Positions 8,384 through 16,341 of a stretch of 64,000 nt of DNA are shown here, one piece after another. The DNA comes from Leifsonia sp. 466MF. Its GTDB lineage: Bacteria; Actinomycetota; Actinomycetes; Actinomycetales; Microbacteriaceae. The translations under genes were made by a program, and so were the position numbers. The first letter of the stretch is position 1. The number at the start of each line of letters is the position of its first letter. The DNA is taken from assembly GCF_900100265.1 (NCBI RefSeq), contig NZ_LT629696.1, positions 248,001-312,000 on the forward strand. Direction: 5' to 3'. Under the pieces are notes generated by a model that did not search any database, was not told the origin of the DNA, and saw nothing but the letters and a program-made list of their open reading frames with translations.

Positions 8384-9151
8384 TCAGAGCCCCACGCTGC
8401 CGTGCATGATGCCGCCGTCGACGAAGACCGTCGTCGCGGTCATGTACTTCGCGGCATCCGAGACCACGAACGCGACGACATCCCCGATCTCGGAGGGTTC
8501 GGCGACCGTGCGGAGGGGGATGGAGTTCTCCAGCTTCTGGCGCAGCGCGTCATCCTTCATCGTGGCCGCGTTGATGGGCGTGTCGACCGCGCCGGGCGCG
8601 ACGCTGACCACACGGACGCCCTGAGGTCCGAGCTCGACACCGGCGGTGCGCGTGAGCATCCGCATCCCGCCCTTCGATACGCAGTAGCTGAGGTTTCCGG
8701 GCATCGGCCAGTCCTCGTGGACCGAGGACACATTCACGACCACCCCGCCGGTTCCCTGCTGGATGAACCGCTTCGCCGCGCGCTGCGTCCCGAACACCGC
8801 GCTCGTGAGGTTCACGGCCATCACCTTCGCGAAGGTCTCCTCGTCCACCTCGAGCAGGCTGTGCCGCAGCTCCATGCCCGCGTTGTTGACGAACGCGTCC
8901 AACTGCCCGAATTCGTCCACCGCCGTTCCGATCAGCTTGTCGATGCCCGCGGTCGTGGTGACGTCCGCCTCCACTCCGATGGCGCGACCGCCCGCCGCGA
9001 CGATGTCCTTGACCAGGTCGGCGGCGTCCTCCGGCCGCGAGACGTAGTCGATGACGACCGCCGCTCCCGCGGCGGCCAGCGAACGGGCGATCGCCGCCCC
9101 GATCCCGCTGTTTCCGCCGGTGACGACGACGCTCTTCCCGTGCAGGTCCAC
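8384..9151 (-). CDS. SDR family oxidoreductase, glucose 1-dehydrogenase-like
   Basis: This 255-residue classical short-chain dehydrogenase has the cofactor loop TGGNSGIGAAIA, NNAG in the fourth strand, a catalytic SSVH...YCVSK (Ser/Tyr/Lys) and a PGAVDTPIN motif. It resembles the glucose 1-dehydrogenase/stress-type SDRs. GTG at 9151 is preferred because AGGGAGG lies about 5 bases upstream; GTG at 9157 falls inside that element. It leads a leftward operon with the NDH-2-like and TPP enzymes. The Asp-free region after the second strand (DYVSRPE) leaves NAD versus NADP choice open. Confidence 0.82.
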   Translation of the reverse strand: MDLHGKSVVVTGGNSGIGAAIARSLAAAGAAVVIDYVSRPEDAADLVKDIVAAGGRAIGVEADVTTTAGIDKLIGTAVDEFGQLDAFVNNAGMELRHSLLEVDEETFAKVMAVNLTSAVFGTQRAAKRFIQQGTGGVVVNVSSVHEDWPMPGNLSYCVSKGGMRMLTRTAGVELGPQGVRVVSVAPGAVDTPINAATMKDDALRQKLENSIPLRTVAEPSEIGDVVAFVVSDAAKYMTATTVFVDGGIMHGSVGL

Positions 9152-9339
9152 GAGCACCTCCCTCGATCAGCCACCATTGAACGCTCCGGTCGCCCGATTG
9201 CAACGGTTCCTGCGAGGGTCCGCAGGGGAGATGGCCGATGATGCCGACGCGCTGTACGTCATGTCGAGGCATGCCCGCACTCGTGGACGATGTGGCGGGT
9301 CACAGGTGCTTCGGAAGCCGTATTGTCATGATGGGCCAC

Positions 9340-9381
9340 ACCCGTTTCAGCGAAGAAGAGACCCGTTTCAGCGAAGAAGAG
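9340..9381 (+). repeat. Two perfect tandem copies of a 21-bp unit
   Basis: Bases 9340-9360 and 9361-9381 are identical (acccgtttcagcgaagaagag). The second copy supplies the purine-rich AGAAGAGGAG just before the ATG of the succinate-semialdehyde dehydrogenase at 9389, so the duplication doubles the ribosome-binding region. The preceding 9158-9339 between divergent genes shows no other feature except a weak TATTGT box near 9321. Confidence 0.85.
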
Positions 9382-9388
9382 GAGCGCC

Positions 9389-10762
9389 ATGAGCTACGCC
9401 GTGACCAATCCCGCCACCGGCGAGACGGTCAAGACCTTCGACACCATCAGCGATGCCGACCTGGAGGCGGCGATCGCGTCCGCAGACCACGCCTTCCGTA
9501 CCTGGTCGCGGTCGACGACCACGCAGGAGCGGGCTGCACTGATCCGCCGCGTCGGCGAACTCCACGTGGAGCGCCGGCAGCAGCTCGCCGAGATCATCGT
9601 GCAGGAGATGGGCAAGCCCGTCGAGCAGGCGCTCGCCGAGGTCGACTTCGCCGGTGCGATCTACGAGTACTACGCCGACCACGCGGACGAGTTCCTGAAG
9701 GATGAGCCCATCCAGCTGCTCGACGGTGACGGGTCGGCCGTCGTCCGCCGATCGGCGCTCGGTGTGCTCCTCGGAATCATGCCGTGGAACTTCCCGTACT
9801 ACCAGGTGGCCCGGTTCGCCGGACCGAACCTCGTGATCGGCAACACCATCCTGCTGAAGCACGCGGAGCAGTGCCCCGAGTCGGCCGCCGCCATCCAGCA
9901 GATCTTCCTCGACGCCGGCTTCCCCGAGGGCGCCTACGTCAACATCTACGCGAGCCACCCGCAGATCGAGACCGTCATCGCCGACCCGCGCGTCCAGGGT
10001 GTCTCGCTCACCGGCTCCGAGCGGGCCGGCGCGAAGGTCGCCGAGATCGCCGGCCGCAACCTGAAGAAGGTCGTGCTGGAGCTGGGCGGGTCCGACCCGT
10101 TCATCCTGCTCTCGACCGACGACCTGGATGCCGCTGTGCAGAACGCGGTGGATGCGCGCCTCGACAACAGCGGTCAGTCCTGTAACGCCGCCAAGCGGTT
10201 CGTCGTCATCGACGAGCTCTACGAGCCGTTCCTCGACAAGTTCACCGCGAAGCTCTCCGAGGTCGAGGCGAGCGACCCGACGAGCGAGGACTCGGCCCTC
10301 GGCCCGCTCTCGTCGCTGAAGGCGGCGGAGAACCTCGACGAGCAGGTCAAGCGCGCTGTCGACAACGGCGCGAAGCTGGTGCGCGGCGGAGGCCGCAACG
10401 GCGCCTTCTTCGAGACGACGGTGCTCACCGACGTGACGCCCGACAACCCCGCCTCCAAGGAGGAGTTCTTCGGCCCGGTCGCCCAGGTGTACCGCGCCAA
10501 GGATGAGGACGACGCCGTGCGCATCGCCAACGACACCCCGTTCGGGCTCGGCTCCTACCTGTACACGACGGACAAGGAGCAGGCGTCGCGCGTCGCCGAC
10601 CGCATCGAGGCCGGAATGGTGTTCGTCAACGTCGTCCTGGCCGACGGCGCCGAGCTGCCCTTCGGCGGCGTCAAGCGTTCCGGTTCGGGTCGCGAGCTGG
10701 GCCGGTTCGGTGCGGACGAGTTCGTCAACAAGAAGCTGATCCGCGTGGGGAACGACTGGTAG
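9389..10762 (+). CDS. gabD: NAD(P)-dependent succinate-semialdehyde dehydrogenase
   Basis: This 457-residue aldehyde dehydrogenase has PWNFP near residue 131, LELGGSDPF containing the general-base Glu, and the active-site Cys in NSGQSCNAAKRF. The C-terminal PFGGVKRSGSGRELG motif is also present. Length and motifs match the short SSADH subgroup that oxidises succinate semialdehyde to succinate at the end of the GABA pathway. No GABA transaminase is nearby, so the physiological aldehyde is not fixed by context. The gene ends in a strong shared terminator. Confidence 0.85.
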   Translation: MSYAVTNPATGETVKTFDTISDADLEAAIASADHAFRTWSRSTTTQERAALIRRVGELHVERRQQLAEIIVQEMGKPVEQALAEVDFAGAIYEYYADHADEFLKDEPIQLLDGDGSAVVRRSALGVLLGIMPWNFPYYQVARFAGPNLVIGNTILLKHAEQCPESAAAIQQIFLDAGFPEGAYVNIYASHPQIETVIADPRVQGVSLTGSERAGAKVAEIAGRNLKKVVLELGGSDPFILLSTDDLDAAVQNAVDARLDNSGQSCNAAKRFVVIDELYEPFLDKFTAKLSEVEASDPTSEDSALGPLSSLKAAENLDEQVKRAVDNGAKLVRGGGRNGAFFETTVLTDVTPDNPASKEEFFGPVAQVYRAKDEDDAVRIANDTPFGLGSYLYTTDKEQASRVADRIEAGMVFVNVVLADGAELPFGGVKRSGSGRELGRFGADEFVNKKLIRVGNDW

Positions 10763-10774
10763 TCACCAACGAGA

Positions 10775-10805
10775 AAGGGCCGGGCGTCTGAGACGCCCGG
10801 CCCTT
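10775..10805. terminator. Bidirectional intrinsic terminator
   Basis: A perfect 14-bp stem (aagggccgggcgtc / gacgcccggccctt) with a 3-base loop lies between the convergent dehydrogenase and membrane-protein genes. A-rich and T-rich flanks on the two sides allow it to work in both directions. Confidence 0.9.
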
Positions 10806-10818
10806 CGTCGTTTCGCGG

Positions 10819-12102
10819 TCAGTTGAAGGTGACCACGACCTTGTCGTCGTCGATCTTGATGTCGGCGCTGATGTAGCCGGCCTCGCCCGTGAGGTTCTCG
10901 CTCGCCGGGTTGCCGCTGAAGTCCGAGCCGGTCATCACGGCCGAGAACTTCCCCGGGCCGATCTTGAACTGGTAGTAGGAGTCGGAGTCGTCGCTGATCT
11001 CGACCTTCGGCGACTCGTCGACCTTCACGGCGACCGTCGACTTCGAGACGGCCATGTTGCTCGGGTAGCTGAGGTCGATGCCGCAGTCCTCCACGTCGTA
11101 GTACGACGTCTTGGTGGCGCACTCCGCGTAGTGGGCGTCGACCTGCTTCTGCACCTCGTCGAGGTAGGCCTGCGACGGGGTCAGCTTGAGGTCCTTCACC
11201 TGGTACGAGTCGGCGGCCACCGTCAGCTTCGGGGAGCCAGCCAGCTCGTAGTACTTGTTCGGCGCCTCGATGCTGTAGACGCCCGGGTAGGCGACGACCT
11301 CGGAGTCCTTCGACGTCAGCGAGTGGTCCGCGCCCGGCACCGAGTAACCCGGGATGCTCGACGACACGAACGGGAGCTGGTAGGTCAGCCCACGGCTGAC
11401 GTACCAGCCCTTGTCGTCCTTATCCAGCTCGATGGTCCCGCGGTAGGTCTTGCCCGCGAGCTTGTACGTGACGCTCACCTGGGTGAGGTCGGAGCTCCGG
11501 CTGGTCAGTGTCCGGCTCACGACCGGCGCCGTGATGTGCTGCGCCTTGCCGAGGACGGCGTTGGTGAGCAGGAAGTTCTCGTCCTCCGAGGAGTCGACCC
11601 GCGCCAGCTTGTTGGCGGCCGAGGCGTTGCCCTTGGCGATGTCGTTCAGGTAGTCCTGCGCGACCGACTTGGCGCCGCTCCCGCCCAGCAGGTTCGCGAT
11701 GAGAACGATCGCCACGATCACGACGGCGGCGAACGCGACGGCCCCGCCGATGACCCACCAGACCCACCGCGGGACGGCCGGCTTCTTCTTCTCGCCGACC
11801 GGCGGCGCGTACGGGTTCGGCTGGGCGCCCGGGTAGGGGTGCTGGCCGGGCGCGGTCGCGTAGGCGGCCTGCTGCTCGGGAGCGACCGGCTGGGTCGGCG
11901 GCGCCGGCTGCTCGGGTGCGGCGGGCTGCTCGGGTGCGGCGGGCTGCTCGGGTGCGGCGGGCTGTTCGGGTGCGGCGGGCTGTTCGGGTGCGGCGGGCTG
12001 CTCGGGTGCGGCCGGCTGCTCGGGTGTGGTCGGCTCGGATGCGGCCGGTGTGCCCTCCGGAGCCTTGTCGTGGTCGTCTGCGGGCACGGTCGGGTCGCTC
12101 AA
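10819..12102 (-). CDS. Membrane protein with cytoplasmic PEQPAA repeats and extracytoplasmic domain
   Basis: This 427-residue protein uses a TTG start with AAGGGGGA 4-5 bases upstream. Residues about 20-75 are a proline-rich repeat (PEQPAA units), followed by a PYPGAQPNPYAPP stretch and a basic KKKPAVPR. One transmembrane segment follows (about 110-135, WVWWVIGGAVAFAAVVIV), then an extracytoplasmic region of about 290 residues rich in Ser, Asp and Tyr. The exported part starts with a DUF4878-like helix (AQDYLNDIAKGNASAANKL) but no family was firmly recognised. The architecture resembles cell-envelope sensor or anchoring proteins of Actinobacteria. Function unknown. Confidence 0.7.
   Translation of the reverse strand: MSDPTVPADDHDKAPEGTPAASEPTTPEQPAAPEQPAAPEQPAAPEQPAAPEQPAAPEQPAAPEQPAPPTQPVAPEQQAAYATAPGQHPYPGAQPNPYAPPVGEKKKPAVPRWVWWVIGGAVAFAAVVIVAIVLIANLLGGSGAKSVAQDYLNDIAKGNASAANKLARVDSSEDENFLLTNAVLGKAQHITAPVVSRTLTSRSSDLTQVSVTYKLAGKTYRGTIELDKDDKGWYVSRGLTYQLPFVSSSIPGYSVPGADHSLTSKDSEVVAYPGVYSIEAPNKYYELAGSPKLTVAADSYQVKDLKLTPSQAYLDEVQKQVDAHYAECATKTSYYDVEDCGIDLSYPSNMAVSKSTVAVKVDESPKVEISDDSDSYYQFKIGPGKFSAVMTGSDFSGNPASENLTGEAGYISADIKIDDDKVVVTFN
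11906..12031 (-). repeat. Seven tandem 18-bp units coding PEQPAA
   Basis: The unit ggctgctcgggtgcggcg recurs seven times in frame, the last copy diverged and two copies carrying a t for c change. It encodes the proline-rich cytoplasmic repeat of the membrane protein. Copy number is likely to vary between strains. Confidence 0.9.
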
Positions 12103-12540
12103 TATTCCCCCTTGATGATGTGATGACGATCGGATACCGCCCGAGACATGGGCGTCGATCAGAAACTTTTCAAGAATATCAGTCCTCGGTCCACAATCCA
12201 GTCCTCTGGAGGGTGAAAACGAGGGATTCGCGCGCTGGAGGCCGATGTCCTGTAGTCTTGCGGGAACCCGGTCAGCCGACGACGTCTCGCACCGGGTCGA
12301 TTGAGCGCACCTTCCTCGTGACGTGTGCGCATGTGTACCCGCGGCCACGGCCGCGAAAAAGGAAAAGTATCTCACCCTCCGTCCGGCTCCATCAGCCGTT
12401 CAGCTCTCCGGCGAGGGCCACTCCCTCCCCGACGAATCGTCACGACCGCTCCATTCCGTCGTGGCGCTCAGCCGTCCGCGCTCTCTGCGCGGCGAACGGG
12501 ACCGTCATGGTCCCCAACACCAAATAAGAAGGAAGAAACG
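12103..12540 (+). promoter_or_regulatory. Intergenic region with long cspA leader
   Basis: There are 438 bases without a convincing gene between the divergent membrane-protein gene and cspA. An extended -10-like TGTAGTCT (12251-12258) could start a cspA leader of about 280 bases, the length typical of cold-shock mRNA leaders. The leader contains paired GC-rich stretches (for example cccggtcagccgacgacg and caccgggtcg near 12268-12299). An A/G-rich ribosome site, AAGAAGGAAGAAACG, precedes the start codon. Leader function is inferred. Confidence 0.4.
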
Positions 12541-12747
12541 ATGGCCACAGGTACCGTCAAATGGTTCAGCACGGAGAAGGGCTACGGGTTCATCGCCCCG
12601 GATGACGGCACGGCCGACGTCTTCGCCCACTTCAGCGAGATCGCGTCGCAGGGCGAGTTCCGCAACCTGGCCGAGAATCAGAAGGTCGAGTACGAGGTGA
12701 CCCGCGGCCCCAAGGGCCTCCAGGCATCCAACATCCGACCGGTCTGA
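12541..12747 (+). CDS. cspA: Cold-shock protein CspA family
   Basis: This is a 68-residue single cold-shock domain. RNP1 is KGYGFI and RNP2 is VFAHF, with the invariant GTVKWF start. Such proteins bind single-stranded RNA and act as RNA chaperones at low temperature. The long untranslated leader supports post-transcriptional control. It is followed by its own terminator, so it is monocistronic. The downstream fatty acid desaturase is another cold-related gene, although separately promoted. Confidence 0.96.
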   Translation: MATGTVKWFSTEKGYGFIAPDDGTADVFAHFSEIASQGEFRNLAENQKVEYEVTRGPKGLQASNIRPV

Positions 12748-12755
12748 CCGGTCCT

Positions 12756-12787
12756 CGATGCGGGGCCGGTTTGCCGGTCCCGCATCG
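12756..12787 (+). terminator. Terminator hairpin after cspA
   Basis: The sequence cgatgcggggccgg / ccggtcccgcatcg forms a 14-bp stem with one G-T pair and a 4-base loop, 8 bases after the cspA stop. There is no long T run, as is common in high-GC actinobacteria. Confidence 0.8.
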
Positions 12788-12911
12788 ATCCCAAGCCCCT
12801 TCGGGCATATCTCGGTGCTGGCGCCCAGGAACGGCGCATATGCTTCGAGAATCTAGGGCGAAACGTCCAACACCTCGGCTGGGAAGTCGTCTGACACAGC
12901 GGAGGTCAAGA

Positions 12912-14003
12912 GTGACCGCTACCCTTCTCGGTCCGATCCGGACCACCAAGCCCCGCTCCGGCCGGCCGTCCGTCACGAGCACGTACAGCGAACTCCTCTC
13001 GGAGGTTCGCAGCGAGGGTCTCCTCGAGCGCCGCCGGGGCTTCTACATCACCACCTTCGCGGTCCTCATCCTCGCGCTCGTCGGCGCCTTCGCCGGGATC
13101 GTCCTCTTGGGCGACTCGTGGTTCGTCCTCCTGATCGCCGGAGCGCTCGGCATCATCTTCACCCAGCTCGCCTTCGTGGCGCACGAGGCCTCGCACCGCC
13201 AGGTGTTCGACTCCGGCCCCGCCAACGACCGCGCCGGGCGCTTCCTCGCCACCTGGATGGTCGGCATGAGCTACCACTGGTGGATGACGAAGCACACCCG
13301 TCACCACGCCAACCCGAACACCATCGGGAAAGACCCCGACATCGCCCGTGACACGATCTCGTTCACCGAGGCGGACGCCGCCCGGTCCACGGGCATCCTG
13401 CGCGCACTGACGCGTCGCCAGGGCTACCTCTTCTTCCCGCTGCTGCTGCTCGAGGGCGTCAACCTCCACTTCACGTCGCTGCGGACCCTCTTCGGCAAGG
13501 CGCCGGTCCCCGGCCGCGGCCGTGAGCTCTCCGCCATCTTCATCCGATTCGGCATCTACCTCAGTGCTGTCTTCCTGCTGATGCCGGTCGGCGTCGCCTT
13601 CGCGTTCCTCGGAGTGCAGCTCGCCGTGTTCGGCCTGTACATGGGGGCGTCCTTCGCCCCCAACCACAAGGGCATGCCGCAGCTGCCCGAGGGCTCGCGC
13701 GTCAGCTTCCTCGACAAGCAGGTGCGCACCTCCCGCAACATCCGCGGCGGATGGTGGATGAACATCCTCATGGGCGGTCTCAACCACCAGGTCGAGCACC
13801 ACCTCTTCCCGAGCATGCCGCGGCCGCACCTGGCGCGCGCTCGTGAACTGACAATCGCGCACTGCGCGGCGAACGAGGTGCCGTACACCGAGACATCGCT
13901 CGTCCGGTCGTACACCATCGTCATCCAGTACCTGAACCGCGTCGGCCTCGCGGCCCGCGACCCGTTCGACTGCCCGGCCGCCGGGGCCTACCGCCGGGCC
14001 TGA
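12912..14003 (+). CDS. Acyl-CoA/fatty acid desaturase
   Basis: This 363-residue membrane desaturase carries the three His boxes HEASHRQ, HTRHH and HQVEHH that bind the di-iron centre. Paired hydrophobic segments lie between them (about 45-85 and 200-245). The HQVEHHLFPSMPR box is typical of the DesA3/delta-type soluble-acyl desaturases of Actinobacteria. The GTG at 12912 was chosen for the GGAGG 6 bases upstream. It introduces a double bond into acyl chains using O2 and an electron donor not encoded here. Membrane fluidity at low temperature is the likely role, and it follows cspA. Confidence 0.92.
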   Translation: MTATLLGPIRTTKPRSGRPSVTSTYSELLSEVRSEGLLERRRGFYITTFAVLILALVGAFAGIVLLGDSWFVLLIAGALGIIFTQLAFVAHEASHRQVFDSGPANDRAGRFLATWMVGMSYHWWMTKHTRHHANPNTIGKDPDIARDTISFTEADAARSTGILRALTRRQGYLFFPLLLLEGVNLHFTSLRTLFGKAPVPGRGRELSAIFIRFGIYLSAVFLLMPVGVAFAFLGVQLAVFGLYMGASFAPNHKGMPQLPEGSRVSFLDKQVRTSRNIRGGWWMNILMGGLNHQVEHHLFPSMPRPHLARARELTIAHCAANEVPYTETSLVRSYTIVIQYLNRVGLAARDPFDCPAAGAYRRA

Positions 14004-14084
14004 CCTTCCCTCCGCGCATCCCGCCGGACATCGTCGAGCCAACGAACGTGCGTCTTGGCGTACGGTGTTGGCTGGAGGTGCCCG

Positions 14085-14417
14085 ATGGGATACATGGTCT
14101 ACGACAGCAGCACGATGATCACGTTCGAGGATCGCGTCCTCGCGCACCTCGAAGTGGTGATCGTGTCGAAGCTGCGCCGCAAGGAGTCGTTCGCTCTGAG
14201 CTGGCGCGAGACCGCGGAGAACGGCGACGGTCGCTCGACCGTCTGGATCGACCCCTCCATCCCTCTGCGTTTCCGGTTCAGCGGCTCACGACCGCCGACA
14301 CTCGACCGCGACTGGATCGAGCGCCTCGCGGCAGCGGCGGCCAGCTCCTCCGGTCTGATCGCCGTGGATGAGGACGGCCAGCCGGTCGTCGGGTCCACCC
14401 ACGAGCGGGGTATCTAG
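14085..14417 (+). CDS. DUF7882 family small protein
   Basis: This 110-residue soluble protein starts at an ATG with GGAGG 6 bases upstream; a TACGGT box at 14060-14065 may be its promoter. The pattern MGYMVYDSS, FEDRVLAHL, KLRRKESFALSW, STVWIDPSIPLRF and a closing SSGLIAVDE is that of DUF7882. This family is abundant in Microbacteriaceae and often mislabelled as ATP-dependent DNA ligase. No ligase motif is present. The function is unknown. Confidence 0.8.
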   Translation: MGYMVYDSSTMITFEDRVLAHLEVVIVSKLRRKESFALSWRETAENGDGRSTVWIDPSIPLRFRFSGSRPPTLDRDWIERLAAAAASSSGLIAVDEDGQPVVGSTHERGI

Positions 14418-14516
14418 GGCGCGGTCGGGATCGCGAACGGCGCTGTCTCTCGCTCGCCGCCCTGCCTCGTTAGCGTGTGTCTGCAGCGGCACTGTGTCGC
14501 GGGCAGGGGACTTTCG

Positions 14517-15296
14517 ATGCATCCGACCGAGCTCACCTTCGGCACGTGGTCGCTCACCGGTGGCGGCACCCTCATCGACCTGATCGCGGCGACGACGAAC
14601 GCTCTGAACGGTGCCCTGCTCGCGCGGCGACCGGACCACTATCGCAACTACACCTTCGTCGGCATCATCCTGATGGCCGTCATCGGCGGAATCGCGGGCG
14701 GGGTCATCCGGGACGTGATCCTGCAGGAGACACCGTCCGCCTTCGTCAACCCGGCCTACCTGGTCTTCAGCGTCGCGGCCGGTGTCGTCGGCTACCTCAT
14801 CGCCTATGCGCACGGCCAGCTGTTCCGCGAGGGCCTCTTCCAGTTCATGACGTCGTTCTCGCTACCCTGGTACGCCATCATCGGAGCGCAGAAGGCGACG
14901 GAAGCCGGCTATCCCATCGTGGGCGCACTCGCGATCGCTGTGATCGCACCGACCGCGGGCCGCTATCTGATCGACGTAACCAGCGGTGTCACGCCCAAGC
15001 AGTTCGTGCGCGGCGAGTGGTTCGTCGCGACGGCCGTCGGCACCGGATTCGTCTGGATCGTGCTCTCGGAGGCGGGCGTGCCGTACTGGCTGAGCGTCGG
15101 GGGCGCCTTCCTGCTCGGGTTCACCTTCCGCGTTGTTGCGCTGTACCGCGGATGGGAGGAGCCGCTCGCCCGCGGGCCGAAGGGCCTCAAGGTGCATGCC
15201 GACCGGCGCCCGCTGCTCGGTCGCAAGCTCTCGGGGCGCTCACAGGAGGAGTTGCGGATGCTGGGTCTCGCCGTCGACGAGGAGCCCGCCGCCTGA
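14517..15296 (+). CDS. TRIC cation channel family membrane protein (UPF0126)
   Basis: This 259-residue protein has seven hydrophobic segments. Two repeats each carry the GGIAGGVIRDVIL-type motif: GGIAGGVIRD at about 60-69 and a degenerate second copy around APTAGRYLIDV. This is the UPF0126/YadS family, related to trimeric intracellular cation channels. AGGGGA lies 6 bases before the ATG. A hydrophilic tail of about 45 residues follows the last membrane segment. Ion selectivity cannot be told from sequence. Confidence 0.85.
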   Translation: MHPTELTFGTWSLTGGGTLIDLIAATTNALNGALLARRPDHYRNYTFVGIILMAVIGGIAGGVIRDVILQETPSAFVNPAYLVFSVAAGVVGYLIAYAHGQLFREGLFQFMTSFSLPWYAIIGAQKATEAGYPIVGALAIAVIAPTAGRYLIDVTSGVTPKQFVRGEWFVATAVGTGFVWIVLSEAGVPYWLSVGGAFLLGFTFRVVALYRGWEEPLARGPKGLKVHADRRPLLGRKLSGRSQEELRMLGLAVDEEPAA

Positions 15297-15324
15297 GAGG
15301 GCGTTGCTGGCCGGAACCCGGGCG

Positions 15325-16200
15325 TTACTCCGGGATCTGCGCGAGTGCGTGCCGGGCCAGCGCCGCCATCCGAGGGTTGTCGTCCGACGCCATGGCCAGG
15401 GCGGACGCCATCGTCACCGCCCAGCCGCGCGCTCGCGCCCACGTCGCCGTGTCGGGCGTGACGGGAAGTGCACGGCGGAACCGCTCCCGCGCGTCCCGGT
15501 CGAAGGTGAGCCACGCGGTGGCGAGATCCGTGGCCGGGTCGCCGGATGTGACGTCGCCGAAGTCGACGACCCCCGTCAGATCGCCGTCCGGGCCGAGCAG
15601 CAGGTTGCCGGGATGCAGGTCGCCGTGGAGCAGCAGGGGAGGCCCGTCCCAGGCGGGCGCGTCGAGGGCCTCGCGCCAGGCCTGTTCGAGGTCGGCGACC
15701 TCCATGCGGCCGGACAGCGAGCGGAGCCGGGTGGCGACCGCATCTCGGCGTGCCGCGAGCGGGATCCCGCGCACCGGGTTGTGCGGCGCTTCGGAGGCGG
15801 GCACGGCGAGCTCGCCGAGGAAGAGTGCCAGCGGCTCGGCCAGACCGACACGGCCCGCGGCGCCGACGGATGCGCCGTCGATGCCGTCGAACCACTCCAC
15901 GACGCTCCATGGCCAGGGGAATGTCGCAGACGGGACACCGACGCGAACAGGGACGGGCACGCGGACGCTCACGCGCTCCGCGATCCCCGGGAGCATGCGC
16001 TGCTCGTGCTCGATGAGGTGCGCGGCGGCCTCCCGGCGCGGGACGCGGACCGCGAGACGGTCACCGAGTCGGTACAGCTGGTTGTCCCAGCCGTCGCTCA
16101 CCAGCCGGAGTTCTCCGTCGAGGTCGGGATGCTGCTCCGCGAGCAGCCGGGCGACCAGCGCGGCGTCGGTGGTGATGTCGGCGGCGGGAGTGTCACTCAC
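15325..16200 (-). CDS. Aminoglycoside phosphotransferase-fold kinase
   Basis: This 291-residue protein has the APH/choline-kinase fold. The catalytic loop is LLHGDLHPGNLLL and the metal-binding segment VVDFGDVTSGDPATDLA. The nucleotide-binding N-lobe carries WDNQLYRLGDRLAVRVPRR. The substrate is unknown; this subgroup (SDGWDNQLYRL type) is commonly annotated as phosphotransferase and need not give antibiotic resistance. The GTG start has a TACGGT box 7 bases upstream and no ribosome site, so the mRNA may be leaderless. It is divergent from the PLP decarboxylase. Confidence 0.82.
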   Translation of the reverse strand: MSDTPAADITTDAALVARLLAEQHPDLDGELRLVSDGWDNQLYRLGDRLAVRVPRREAAAHLIEHEQRMLPGIAERVSVRVPVPVRVGVPSATFPWPWSVVEWFDGIDGASVGAAGRVGLAEPLALFLGELAVPASEAPHNPVRGIPLAARRDAVATRLRSLSGRMEVADLEQAWREALDAPAWDGPPLLLHGDLHPGNLLLGPDGDLTGVVDFGDVTSGDPATDLATAWLTFDRDARERFRRALPVTPDTATWARARGWAVTMASALAMASDDNPRMAALARHALAQIPE

Positions 16201-16207
16201 CCGCTCG

Positions 16208-16213
16208 ACCGTA
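16208..16213 (-). promoter_or_regulatory. -10 box for leaderless phosphotransferase gene
   Basis: TACGGT on the minus strand is 7 bases from the GTG at 16200, leaving no room for a ribosome-binding site. Confidence 0.5.
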
Positions 16214-16341
16214 GCAGGCCGCCCGATAGGCTGGTGCTGGGCGCTCGAAATATCCGAATGCTGCGCTGAACGAGCAAGAGAGTTGCGTTCAGCGCCAAAC
16301 TCATGCGGGTTCTTTGTGAAAGCATGGCGATCGGAGGTTCC

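Noticed and set aside
5714-8624. Long plus-strand frames opposite the TPP enzyme and NDH-2
   Set aside because: They are shadows: no ribosome sites, Arg-rich low-complexity composition, and the minus-strand proteins show complete motifs.
11906-12031. Seven 18-bp repeats as a possible CRISPR array
   Set aside because: Units are directly adjacent, in frame and encode PEQPAA; there are no spacers.
14085-14417. DNA ligase, the common label for this family
   Set aside because: A 110-residue protein without any nucleotidyl-transferase motif; DUF7882 is the supportable name. The real ligase is at 45364-46956.
15325-16200. Aminoglycoside resistance gene
   Set aside because: Only the general APH fold is visible. 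The subgroup is widespread with unknown substrates and there is no mobile-element context.
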